From a virus, in the IMG/VR virus record IMGVR_UViG_3300005528_000090, positions 1 through 42,975 of that record: a stretch of DNA of 42,975 nt. One strand, written 5' to 3'. The notes beneath the pieces are model-generated. The model saw only the letters and a program-made list of their open reading frames with translations, was not told the DNA's origin and did not search any database. The number at the start of each line of letters is the position of its first letter. Position 1 is the stretch's first letter. Shown in pieces: positions 20,654-32,000 of this stretch. Position numbers and translations under genes: made by a program.

Positions 20654-21040
20654 ATGAAAATCGACATCATCGAAAAGGCTATTCGCCCACAGTTTATCTT
20701 CGACGCAGAAGGTAGAAAGTCATGGCAAACAGACGAACTCATGGAGGGTTCAAAGTCTTCAGCCATTGTTGTGTTCATCGGTATATGTGCGCTGTACAAC
20801 ATAGACAAGAAGGACGTAATGTTTGTTCTTGGTATTGACTACGATGAGTATAGGCACAAGCTTAACATGTATTCAGAACTTTCAGAGGCCGCATCTAAGA
20901 AGGTTATGGATGGTAGTATAAAGGTAAAGTCTTACGGAGAGGACAGAGCACAGAGATTCTACTATAAGAATCTACTATGCATGAATGCACTAAGGTATTC
21001 ACTTGGCAAGGAGTACATATCTATTAAACACTTCGCATAA
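20654..21040 (+). CDS. Hypothetical protein, possible HTH, 128 aa
   Basis: Starts MKIDIIEKAIRPQFIFDAEG. The segment ICALYNIDKKDVMFVLGIDY has a helix-turn-helix-like rhythm similar to DnaA domain IV proteins of these phages, but the match is weak. C-terminal part is basic and helical. Situated in the replication gene cluster. Confidence 0.6.
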   Translation: MKIDIIEKAIRPQFIFDAEGRKSWQTDELMEGSKSSAIVVFIGICALYNIDKKDVMFVLGIDYDEYRHKLNMYSELSEAASKKVMDGSIKVKSYGEDRAQRFYYKNLLCMNALRYSLGKEYISIKHFA

Positions 21041-21051
21041 ACTACAAGCAC

Positions 21052-21618
21052 ATGAGACACACAGTAATAGACCACCAACTAAGAAGGCAGTTAAGCCTAA
21101 CATGTTTACAGTACATTGTCATTGACGCCATCATGCAAGGATGTGATAGCGCATATGATATATCACGGCAGACCGGCATAGCAGAGACTACAATAAAGCA
21201 AACCGTAGAAAGCCTGTGGCAGTTTGTAACTGAAGACTATACGCTCACGCAGGATTTTATGAAAGCCTATGAAGGAGGTGTTATTCCGGAAAGAAAGAAG
21301 AAGGATATACAGAAGAGTGATTTCCCTACAAAGGTTATAGAATTGTTCAACGAAATCAATGGGACTAAGTACAAACCTGATACATACTACAACCAGATAG
21401 TTAAGATACAGAAAAAGATTGGCGAGGATATTGACAGGTACCACTCTGTAATACTTCATAAGAAGTTATCATGGGGACAGGATCAGAACATGTCAGACTA
21501 TAACAGACCGTCAACTATATTTAGAAGCCCTGAAAGATTTGTTCAGTATCTTGATGAGGCTACAATATTCTGGAATAAGAAAGTAAGGGATGATTCATAT
21601 GTAAATATAGGCGCATGA
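21052..21618 (+). CDS. Phage replication-type protein with winged helix and conserved C-terminal domain
   Basis: 188 residues. N-terminus reads as a winged helix (LSLTCLQYIVIDAIM; YDISRQTGIAETTIKQTVES). The C-terminal part (VIELFNEINGTKYKPDTYYN ... WGQDQNMSDYNRPSTIFRSP ERFVQYLDEA) fits the conserved phage C-terminal domain found in replication initiators and in TIGR02220-type proteins. Likely helps start replication or load the helicase. Confidence 0.75.
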   Translation: MRHTVIDHQLRRQLSLTCLQYIVIDAIMQGCDSAYDISRQTGIAETTIKQTVESLWQFVTEDYTLTQDFMKAYEGGVIPERKKKDIQKSDFPTKVIELFNEINGTKYKPDTYYNQIVKIQKKIGEDIDRYHSVILHKKLSWGQDQNMSDYNRPSTIFRSPERFVQYLDEATIFWNKKVRDDSYVNIGA

Positions 21619-21911
21619 AAGAGAAACACCTAGAAGCTATCATAAACAAGATGTTTGAGATAGCCGGTATAGACATGGACTACAGGAGATTACTAGGTAG
21701 GAAGGATGACTGGTACCAACAGTATGAAATGACAGAGGATCAATGTAATGAATGGATATCTTGGGGGTCAGACTATATGTATAAGAATAAAGTATACACT
21801 AAAGCTAGGTCTCTTAAACAAATGAGTTATCTTAATCTAATGTATGGACTTAAAATAAAAGACAATGGGAATAAAAAAGAAAAAGAAGAAGTGCAGGAAA
21901 CTTCTCTATAG
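21615..21911 (+). CDS. Conserved small Bacteroidota phage protein, 98 aa
   Basis: Contains WYQQYEMTEDQCNEWISWGS and LKQMSYLNLMYGLKI, a pattern that I recall as frequent in Bacteroidota phage and prophage replication regions; function not established. ATG overlaps the previous stop by 4 nt. Its end overlaps a small basic ORF. Confidence 0.75.
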   Translation: MKEKHLEAIINKMFEIAGIDMDYRRLLGRKDDWYQQYEMTEDQCNEWISWGSDYMYKNKVYTKARSLKQMSYLNLMYGLKIKDNGNKKEKEEVQETSL

Positions 21912-22002
21912 ATATCTCAAACTTAAAAGAAAGATAATAAAGACCGAGCTTGAAAACATAGGAGACTTGGTACCAACTAAATACTGGAATAAACAATTTT
22001 AA
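21865..22002 (+). CDS. Small highly basic protein, 45 aa
   Basis: MGIKKKKKKCRKLLYRYLKL then KRKIIKTELENIGDLVPTKY: extremely basic helix with an acidic turn. It overlaps the previous gene by 47 nt in a different frame and ends one base before the next ATG, filling the gap exactly, which favours a real gene. Probably binds nucleic acid. Confidence 0.55.
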   Translation: MGIKKKKKKCRKLLYRYLKLKRKIIKTELENIGDLVPTKYWNKQF

Positions 22003-22003
22003 T

Positions 22004-22456
22004 ATGACAATCAAAGAAGCCAAAAAAGAAATAGTAGATTACTTCAATCTAGACATGACACCACATGCAGAGAATAGATTGACTAACATACTATCAAGCA
22101 TTAAAACAAAACAGGATAAGGTTATAGAGACCAAGTATGTTTACATCTATAACGATATTCAAAAGAAGAACGTAGACATCAACGAAGAAGCTCAAAGGGT
22201 TTGCGAGTTGTATGATATAACAATTGAACAGCTGAAGAGTAGAGTAAGAAAGACCAAGTTTGTAAGCGCAAGGGTTCATCTTATCAGGGAGATGAGGATG
22301 AGTGGGTCTGCTACAATGATGGAGCTTAAGGAATTTCTTAACATGAAGGACCACTCTAGTGTGATACATCTTTGCTATGATTCTAAGACTAGATGTATGA
22401 TACAGCCACTCACAAAGCCAAGAGATATAAAGAAGCATATCACTTTAGAGCATTAA
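22004..22456 (+). CDS. DnaA domain IV-like DNA-binding protein
   Basis: 150 residues. The C-terminal part resembles the DNA-binding domain of DnaA: VCELYDITIEQLKSRVRKTK, FVSARVHLIREMR, then MKDHSSVIHL, which corresponds to the DnaA signature (D-H-s-t-V-i-h). No AAA+ ATPase domain is present, so it is a stand-alone binding domain. It could recognise phage origin sites or steer host replication. Last gene of the plus operon; its end overlaps the convergent endolysin gene by 17 bp. Confidence 0.8.
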   Translation: MTIKEAKKEIVDYFNLDMTPHAENRLTNILSSIKTKQDKVIETKYVYIYNDIQKKNVDINEEAQRVCELYDITIEQLKSRVRKTKFVSARVHLIREMRMSGSATMMELKEFLNMKDHSSVIHLCYDSKTRCMIQPLTKPRDIKKHITLEH

Positions 22457-23033
22457 GAAACATCTTGAACTTCATAAGTCTATCTTGCAATCCGTTTGTT
22501 CCGCCGTTTATAATTCTTGTTACTCTTACCACGGAATCATAGTCTGACTTTTTGCAATGCTCCCAGACTTTATTATTATTAAAGAACCAAAGTGCACTAT
22601 CCATAGGGTACTTGGTCGCTACTAGGTCGGGTACTTGTACGCAATCCTCTCCTATGAACTGGCTGAATAGTTCATAGTTTCTCTTCCCGGTTATGTGCAA
22701 GTACCCTCTTCCCCTGTACAAATATCCTTGGCCAGAGTCTTCATCTCCGTTACCCATTCTATTGGCGTAAACTTTATTGGCAATTTTCTTTGGGTTCCTT
22801 GCGTAAGCCTGAGCAGTTTTGCCATCAAAGTACTTAGGGAATGTTTTTAAAAGACCAGATGCAGAATAGTTTAAATTCTCGAAGACATGCTTAAACAATC
22901 CAGATTCATGAGCAACTTGAGATAGGAAGTGCGAGATCATTACAGGATCTGTAATGCCATTCCTGTTAAGGCATGCCTCAACTTCATCATAAACTTTAAC
23001 AGGTAGCGTGTGTTTAAGTTTAGTTATACTCAT
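22440..23033 (-). CDS. GH19-type endolysin (lysozyme/chitinase-like)
   Basis: 197 residues. Family 19 glycoside hydrolase pattern: QVAHESGLFKHVFENLNYSA with catalytic Glu 43 and second acid near Glu 53, and GYLYRGRGYLHITGKRNYEL, plus VRVTRIINGGTNGLQDR. Such phage enzymes cut peptidoglycan glycan strands for lysis. No signal peptide, so release would need a holin. It lies 2 bp downstream of the giant ejection protein and may instead ride in the virion to assist entry. Convergent overlap with the DnaA-like gene. Confidence 0.92.
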   Translation of the reverse strand: MSITKLKHTLPVKVYDEVEACLNRNGITDPVMISHFLSQVAHESGLFKHVFENLNYSASGLLKTFPKYFDGKTAQAYARNPKKIANKVYANRMGNGDEDSGQGYLYRGRGYLHITGKRNYELFSQFIGEDCVQVPDLVATKYPMDSALWFFNNNKVWEHCKKSDYDSVVRVTRIINGGTNGLQDRLMKFKMFLNALK

Positions 23034-23034
23034 A

Positions 23035-26000
23035 CTAATCCTCTGCGTTTCTTCTTCCTATCTTACCATCTTTATCAAATGCTCTGAATGTTTCTCCAGT
23101 TACTATTGCTATCATTGTTCTTCTGTCTAGTCTAGATGACCTCAACCCTTCAAGTAGTTTGTCCTTAGGATATCCAAGAGTCAATGCGTCAACATATAAC
23201 TTATGCAATCTAAGCACTTCTTTATTATATCTTTCGTTAGCCTTGTCCTCGTATGACTCATTGTTCTTAGCTGCTCTGTTAAAGTCTGTAGATATATCAG
23301 AGAACACAGATCTATTTGAGTTAAATAATTCAGAAGTCCACTTCCTTCCTATGTTTATTGTATACGGTCTAGCTCCAATAGGTGCAGCGTACAACTCTGA
23401 TGGGTTAAATCCATACTGAAGTTTACCCTGGTCATCTCTTCTGTAGAACATTCTATTAAACCACGTTACCACTCCAGGTGTCAAAGTCTCCTTAGCTACA
23501 TACAATGATCCGTCAAATAATTTTCTAAAGTATGAATCGTCTTCATTGTATATAGAGAATCCATAAGAATCCTTGTTCATTATAGCGCTAGAGAATGCTC
23601 TAAGTGTCATCTCCGGTTCTATAAATGGCGCCACCACTTCAAGTCCTGCTGCTATAGCACCACCCTTTTCATCGTACTCATTGCCGTATTTATACGCATT
23701 GAATATGTTATATATAGTAGCATAAGGATCTACTGACGAGAATGTATAGTACTCAACAATCCCGTCTTTAATCTTAGATGCATTGTAAATCTTATCATCA
23801 CTCTTAGCCCAGTCTGCAACGAATGAATTGATTGCCATCTTCTCCTTGTCCTCATCATCTCCTCCACCCCACAGTGACGAAGCAAGTCCAGACACGCCAA
23901 GACCAGCGTACTTAGCAAGAAGGTAAATACCCTCCATTCTTATAGCGTTATAGGTAGCGATACCGAGAAGTCTCTTAGTACCATATGCAACCATTCGTTG
24001 GTTCTTTTCTTTGATACCGTTTCTTATATCATTGTATGCATATGCATATGTATTGGCCATAACCCTAAACACTTCAGCTCTGAATGCTACGAAGTTGCCA
24101 AGTACGCCAGTCTTACTTACAGTTTTAAATATCTCAAGAACCCTATCGTAAGTTGGATACGTATTCATCACCCTATCAGCAGCTTCATTGTCAACAATGT
24201 CCTTCTCAGCTTGAGTTAGTGATTCATAGTCCTTGCCATACTTAACTTTAGACATTGATCTTTGCTCGTTATAGTAGGCGTATATCTTCCAGAAGTCATC
24301 CGATGCTTGATACACTCTTGACGTTCCTCTTGTTGTAGCTCTCCATAACTTACCAGGATCTGATATGTAATCCTGAATGCCAGACTTGTCTGCATTGTCT
24401 AGAACATATTGCTCGAAATCATTTGTTCTAAATATTTCTGCAAGTTCCTTAGCGGTAAGGCTTTGGTTTAACACACCTCTTTCAAACAGAGGTCTCAGAC
24501 CTTCGAGTACGTCTTGCGTTTTATTATTTATAACCTGTCTCCTAAAGTAAGACCATGCATCAGATAAAGCGGTAACATCGAAGTGTCCATTGTGAAGAGC
24601 AAACCCTGTGTTAGATACAAAGTTCTTTGCTTGAGTAACAGGTGAGAATACTGTCTTCATCATCTTGTTAAGATTCATCAATCTCCACACCCACTTGAAG
24701 TTGCTAGACCTGTTGTTATCAGTTTCTACCAAAAGATCATACATATCCTTTGTGGTATATAAACCTTCAAGAGGTTTTAACGCCTGACTCGTTGAGCCTA
24801 TTCTGTATGTCGCATCTGCTGGAGCATTGCCTTCTTCAAAAAATACAGTACCTAGACCGAAGTCCCTTAACTTAGCAAGGTAGTCTGAAGTCTGTAGAAG
24901 TGTGGCAGTCTCACCAACACTTAAAAGGAATGCGGTACCCGGATCAGTATACTCACCCATCAAATCTCTTAACCATTGAGGAAGTTCCTGTCTTTGCTTT
25001 AACGAACCTGTATTTCTATATGGAAGAAAGCTTGCCTCATCTCTTCCAAAGAATGGTTTCTTAGAATCAAGTATTCTGTTTATCTCCTTGTCGGCCTCTT
25101 CATTTGACTGAAGGATAATCTCCGCTTGTGTTAAGCCTGGATTAGTATTAGTTAAATGAACATAGTATAACTGGAATAGATTCTGATGAGCTGTGTCGAT
25201 AATTTTTTTATTATCCTTAACTTTCTTAGACCATTCGTCACCCATAGTAAACAAGGCGTAAGATCTGTGAACATACTTACCCATGTTGGATTCTATAGTA
25301 AGCGCTGTTTCCGGTGATACAAGACCGTTCCTAACAAGCTGTTCACTTATCCCATCAAGAAGAGCTCTCATGCTCACAACAAATTCCCTCATCTCTACAG
25401 GAAGATTAAAGAATGATGGATTGGTATTAGCAGCAGGAGAATATCCTGGCTGTCCTCCAACCCAGAATGGGTTAGTAGGATTGTATGTTCTATAATCTCT
25501 TAACGCCTGATCGAATGTGGTCCAATCTTTAAAGTCAATCTTCTTGGCAGCCTTCTTCATGTCATTAACCATAGACTCTGCAAGACTTACTTGGTAACTA
25601 AGCTTACCTCCAAGCGATTCTTTTAGAGATATAATTTCCTTAGGCAATCCCTTAGAAAAAGTAAAGTATTTCCTGAAGAACGCCTTTGTAGCATCTTTAA
25701 TTTTCTTAGATCTAGTTCTAGTATCGCCAACATAACCTCTAGAGTTTACGCTAGGAACAATACCCTGTACAGCAGATGGATTCAATGGCTTAGTGAAGTT
25801 CATTCTCTTGGCATTGAATAAAATATTCTGAGCCACCATCTCGCTAACCTGAGGATAACCCTTCATTATTGTAGCCTTGATGATGTTATCTCTTTGATTC
25901 TCAGCCTCTTGCATTGACGAGTATATACCGTGGGTGTTACCGTTTACAGAAAGCGTAAACCCTACAGGACCGGTACCGGTGTTCTCTGTAATCTGGAACA

Positions 26001-29000
26001 TGCCATTGTTGAGCATTGTTCTAGCTTCATTGATAGCTCTCTCGGACCAACCGTCGTCTAAACCATATCTTGAGGATATAGACAACTTAGCTGTAGGTTG
26101 GCTAAGGAATATGTTTCTAGTGTATCTTGCTGGAGCTTGATCCTTATACAATGCTTCGGCATCAGAGAATGATATAGTCTTACCACCTCTATTTATAAAA
26201 GTAGGAAGAACCTTTTCTACCTCATAAGCATCATCAAGTAAGAACACTTCCACATCGCCATCTGCTTTTATTGCAAATGGATATGATTGATGGTATGCCT
26301 CTCCATCTTTAGACACAGATGTCTCGGCAACAGTTGGTGTACCTTTAAATCTCATGATAGCTACAACTGTTCCGTTTCTTAACCCAGATAAAGATGGTTC
26401 AGAAAGTTTATCAGATACTGATTTAAAATCAGGCATACCTATTTCATTGATACCACTCTTAGTATTCCCAAGTAAGGACATAAGGAATGGTTTCCTTGCA
26501 TCAAATCTAGCCGATTCAACAGAGAAATATTTATTAATCTTATCTGATATTTTAGATAGTGAATCATTTGCAGAAACAATATCATCACCTGTCGCTCTTC
26601 TAGAAGCCTTATTAACTCTATCTGCAACTACAGATGCCGGAACTTTTAATGTCTTTATAATGTCAGACGCAAAAAGTATTGAGTTATAATTACTCATATG
26701 AGAATCTGTAGACATTGCCATAATCGCTATATGTCCAAACCCATCCTCATCGTATACGATATCATTGATTATAGACTTTGCCTTATTAGCTGTAGACGAA
26801 GCCCATATATATCCTTTATTTGCAGCAGCATAGAATATACCACCAAGTTTTCTATGTGGGCTTTTAAAGCCTTCATAGTCAACAAGACCAGTAGTAAGTC
26901 TATCTGATGATATTATGACAGCATCCTTACCGGCAAAGTCATTTATAGAAGCTCTTTTAATGTTATCAACCATCCCTGGTATTCTATTCTCAACATTAAA
27001 AGACAATGGTATACCAGGAGATGTTTGAGCTTTTAATTTACCAGTGCCATCTGTTTCGTTAAACCCTTTCTTAAGTTTAGCATACTTAGGATTTGTTTTA
27101 ATACCCCAACCTTCTGGCATCTGGTACCACTCAGGCTTAACCTTGTTAGTGGTCTCGGCCCTGAGTTGCTTACCCCATTTAGCTACAACCATTTCATATC
27201 CCTTAGCATTAGCGACCTTAGTAATCCAGCCTATCTGTTGGTTAGGTCCAAACGCCATACCAGGATGAGACTTCTCGAACAATGCCTTAGCTTCATCAAA
27301 GAAGTTTAATGGATCAGCAGTTGCTGGGTATACCTTATCCTTAAGAATCTTAACAACATGGCCATAGTCACCAACACCCATCTCCTGGAAGTCAGGTCTT
27401 GTGTAGAAGAATGCAGCGCTAGGTCTAGCAATTCTTTCTTCTCTTGATGTTATTCTATTATTACCAAACTTGTTAGGATCAATAACCTTTCTTTGCTCGT
27501 TAGACCAGTGGAAGAAATAGTAGCTATCAGCATCCTCTGTCATGAATTTACTGTATGGTTTTGATTCCATTACAGACTTAACAGAAGCCTTTGGTCTTTG
27601 AATGTCCTGTGTCTCTACAGTTCTATACTCCCTCTTGGTAGGGTCTACAAACCTTGCCTCTACATTTCTAGCCTGTTCCTCTCCTTTAGAAGTATAGTAT
27701 GCGAACTTAGCGGCTGCAAGAGTTTTATTATACAGATCTAACTCATTGCCGGTATATGATTGACCATACTCAAGACCTCTTATTGTATTTGCTGCTGTTG
27801 AGAATCCAGACTTTTCAAATATACCTGATAGTCTTTCTTTTGCGTTATTGAATTCAGCCTTTATGTTTGTGCCTCTAGGTAAGTTATCTTTTGACTGTAT
27901 GAAATGTTGTATCTCATGAAGCATAGCAGAAGTGTAATCACCGCCAACAGCTGCATACTTATCTGCATCAACATTAAGTCTTATTAGATTCATGTCCTGA
28001 CTAAAATTAGCCAAGTATGTATCATTAAACCTAGACACCTTAACCCTTAATTTTTTGGCATCAGGATATAACTTAAAAAATTCAGGATAAGATAACACGT
28101 TAGCAAGAGGAAGCATTGCAAATGGCTCACCTCTTCTATCCATGCCATCAACTACATTATTAATATCTGCAATGATCTTAACATTATAGTCCAACTCAGT
28201 CATCCACTTACCATCAATATTCTCCATACCGGTCTGCTCCCATATATCGTCAGGAGTCATACCTTCAGATTCCATTCTCTTAGCATTATCAAGTCTAGAC
28301 TTAACCTGAGGCGACTGTATCGCAAACCTCTCAGCTGAAACTACAGAAGGCTTAACTCCTGTTGCTTCTACCTCTACATCTGAAGATGAACTTAATAGCA
28401 CTTCGCCGCCAGACAATATATCCATAGCTGCCAAATCAAGGAACTCTCCAAGATTAAGGTTCTCAATGTTTACATCAATGCCAAACTTCTGAGCTACAAA
28501 ATTAAACAAGTCTGACAACCACGTTAAGAAGTTGTTCCTCCTTGCCATATCTATTATGTCTGCACCTCTCTCACCTATCGCCAATATCAAAGCCTCCTCT
28601 TCAATATCCTCTGGTTCTAAGTCCTTGTACTCATCAATCGCTCTAACCCTTGCCTCGTATTCTGTACCCCTAATTAAATCCCTACCTCTCTTTGTAATGT
28701 TCTTATCAACCATATTCGCCACAGCATACCATACGTGACCGAACTCATGTATAGGCGTATCCAATCCCATCTTGTCTGGGTTGATGTATACTGTCTTTGT
28801 ATTAGGATCGTAGAAACCAGCGTACTCTTTATACTCAGTAGGGAACCCAGCCTTCTCTACATTCTCATCGTAGTTATCCCATACCATACTAAGCCCAGGA
28901 ATCTTTTTACTCCATGAATTCAGTAAGGCGTGAGACAGTATCTGCATGTCTGTCTTTGCTGTAAATATGGTATCTCTAATACTAGATGCAACCTGGTTAG

Positions 29001-32000
29001 CCTTTGCAGCCTGATCCTGTTGCCAAGCCTCAAAGTCCTGCTCGTTATCAAAGCCAGATTGTTTAATTAAATCAAACGCCTCTGGAGATACATCAGGATA
29101 CTTGGCTGAGAACTGCTCTCTAGTCATTGTCCTAGCGTCAGACATCCTTGTGTCTTCCTCTGGAGTCAAAGGTCTTGCCTGAACTGGTGCAGTTACTTCT
29201 TGGACTGGTGCACTTACCTGTTCAACTGGTGTAACCGATGGTGTAGCCGCTGGCGCAGCTGGCGTAACTGGTGTAGCTGGTGTAACTTCCGGAGCAGCAG
29301 AGTAAGCCTCCTCTATATTAGAGAACTCTTCAGGAAGGAATCCCATCTTCTGTTCAGCAAAAGGTCTTTGAGCTGGAGGAATATATCCTTCATCACCCTT
29401 CTTCTTCATTGACCCATCAGGATTCCTAAGACTTCTATTAAAGTTAACCCATGAGTTTTGCCCACGAGTCTCGGTAGTCATTGCCCTTCTAGCTAAAGGG
29501 GAATACATTCTTGCGTGTACATTCCATGCATTCTCCTCACCTATAGCGCCGAATGAATTACCAAGTCTTGTGTGCCCGAAATAGTCATGAACAAATCTGA
29601 ATACATCGTTCACCAAAAGAGGTCTTCCATTAACATCCTTAAATCCACTATCCCTAAGCATTGCATTCTGCTGTCTCTGCTCGTCTGTTATCTTAGTATC
29701 ACCAAAGCCAGCTTCTGTAGAGAAGATGTACATATGCTTGTTATCTCTAACGTCAGCAATCATCTCACCAGAGTTCTTGTATGGCTCACCTTCTCCAGTC
29801 CATACCTCTACCTTAACGCCTGATTTAGAGATGGCGTCAAACTGGTCCATTGTTTCATCGGCCAAAGCCTTGTATGCGGCCTGTACCTGTGGGTCATTTG
29901 GACTGTCTACCATTTGCTCATAAGCATCAGCAATAGTCTTAGACCTGTTTTCGTCAATAGCCGTAATCTTAGCTGGTTCAGGAGTTACAATGCCCTTCTC
30001 TTTCTTGAACTGTTGCTCTACAATAGCAGCCTCTGGGTTAGGGTCATTAAACAATCTTTTACCAGGAGCTACTGGAGCTACTTGCGTTTCGCCGCTGATA
30101 TTGATATTGCCAACATCTGCTGTAGGCTGCGTGGTTTCGACTTGGATTTGTTCTCCTTGCTGAGCTGGCGCATATTCTCCGATACGGCCTTCTGGTACGC
30201 CTTCTTGCTGGAGCCTTTCGCTTTCTTGAGTGGCATCTTGTTCTTGTTTTAATTTTGAATAAATAGGTACACCGTTCTCGTCCTTGATAATTTCTACAGC
30301 ATCTTTTCTAAATGCATCTGATAGAGCCTCATCAGACGTAGACATTATTGTTCCAATGTTTGCATCAAGCTGGTCTATCTGACTTTGGAATACAGGTCTC
30401 ATAGACTCAGGAGATGTCTTCATCTGAGATAGAAGAGACTCCTTCTTAGCAAGTGTAGACCTAATAGATAACCACTTAACATCAGATATACTCTCAGGCT
30501 TCTTAAGAGATAACGATATAGGAAGTTCCTTAATCATGTCATTCACAAACTTCTCATCTATTTTCTCAGAACCTGGTACCTTATTAGCCTTAGAGTTTCT
30601 TAAGTCAAGTAAACTATTATAAACTTTATCGTATCCGTATTCATCAACTAAAGAATAAACTGTCTCAGACCTTCTATTACCTACAGCTCTAGCAGAACCA
30701 CCCAATAAAACTAGAGGCCCAAGTGTTAATCCAACTCCTATGTTATCAATAACGGATCTGATATTAAACACATCCTCATCAAAATTATAATTACCTATAC
30801 CATTTGTTACTCTATTCTGCAATCCCTCAACAAATAATTGGCCATTCTCTTCAAGACCAAATTCTTTTAATGCAAAGTTTGCAACCTTAGGAGAAAGATC
30901 TTTTAATGTATTGTAAATAGCTGCACCATAATCAGAGAACTTAACATTCCCAGATACTTCAGTCATCACTTTATTCAATTCATTATTGAATCTTGATCTT
31001 AATTCTTTTGTAGATACCTTCATTTGAGGGAAGACATCCTTTACATTTACAAGATTCTCTAATGCTGTTTGTACTAAATTCTTTGCTACTATATGAGTAA
31101 GAATGCTAGACGTTCCTTTCATACCGGCTCTTTCAGCATTCTCCCATTCATCATAAAAGTGACCAGAAGTAAATACGCCGAATAATCCTGGGAATCTATT
31201 TACATATTTTGCAGCAGCTGATGCTCCTTTTATCAATCTAACCTCAGGCGCTAATAATGTAGAGACTAAGTCAAACCCAGCAGTACCAGACATGTTAAAT
31301 AGGTTTAACGTATAGTTCTTAAATGAAAATGTACCATTTGAATTTGTCTCAGGTAGCATCTGAACTCTTGTGTATCTATCTATTTCATTGTCACGAGTTT
31401 GTGTTGCAGCAGCCCAATAGTCTGAACCTCTAGCTCCGCCATCAAGTCCAACCCATCCACCAATATATGATCCAGCTTGTCCACCTAAACCTATAACAGA
31501 ATTAACAAATGACAATCCAGCATTCAAGAAACTTGTCGCAAATCTTGCACTTCCATCAGTTAAAAAATTACCAGTTTCAATACTAATACCTTCTGCCTCC
31601 CTTGCCTTATCTTCTGTAACAAGAGCTTGCTTCTTTAGCATTTGTGAATTCTCCCTGTTAAGAAAATCAAGCTCATCTATCTTGGCCATATTTTCTATAT
31701 ACTCAGGAGACTCCATTTTTTCAAAGTAGTAAGTATAGTTTGGATTGTTTACTACTTTCTCGTTAAATGTTTTAACGTTGTTGTTATACGTATTTACTAG
31801 ACTTGTGTAAGTTCTTAATGCTTCTTTATCTCCGCTTTTAGCAGCACTATACAATGATTGAATTCTTGATTGTATCTTAGTTTGCGTAACATTAAATTTT
31901 GCTAATTGCTGTTCAACATTTTCCTTTACTGAACCTGCGGTAGAAGCAAACGCAATGAAAGGTATACCATCAATCTTAGTTTGATTGATGTCATCCTTTA

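Noticed and set aside
30160-30240. Clear tRNA, ribozyme or CRISPR elements within the minus-strand structural block
   Set aside because: I scanned for the CTGATGA/GAAA pairing and for repeat units on the minus strand; the isolated matches fall inside good coding frames without the matching stems.
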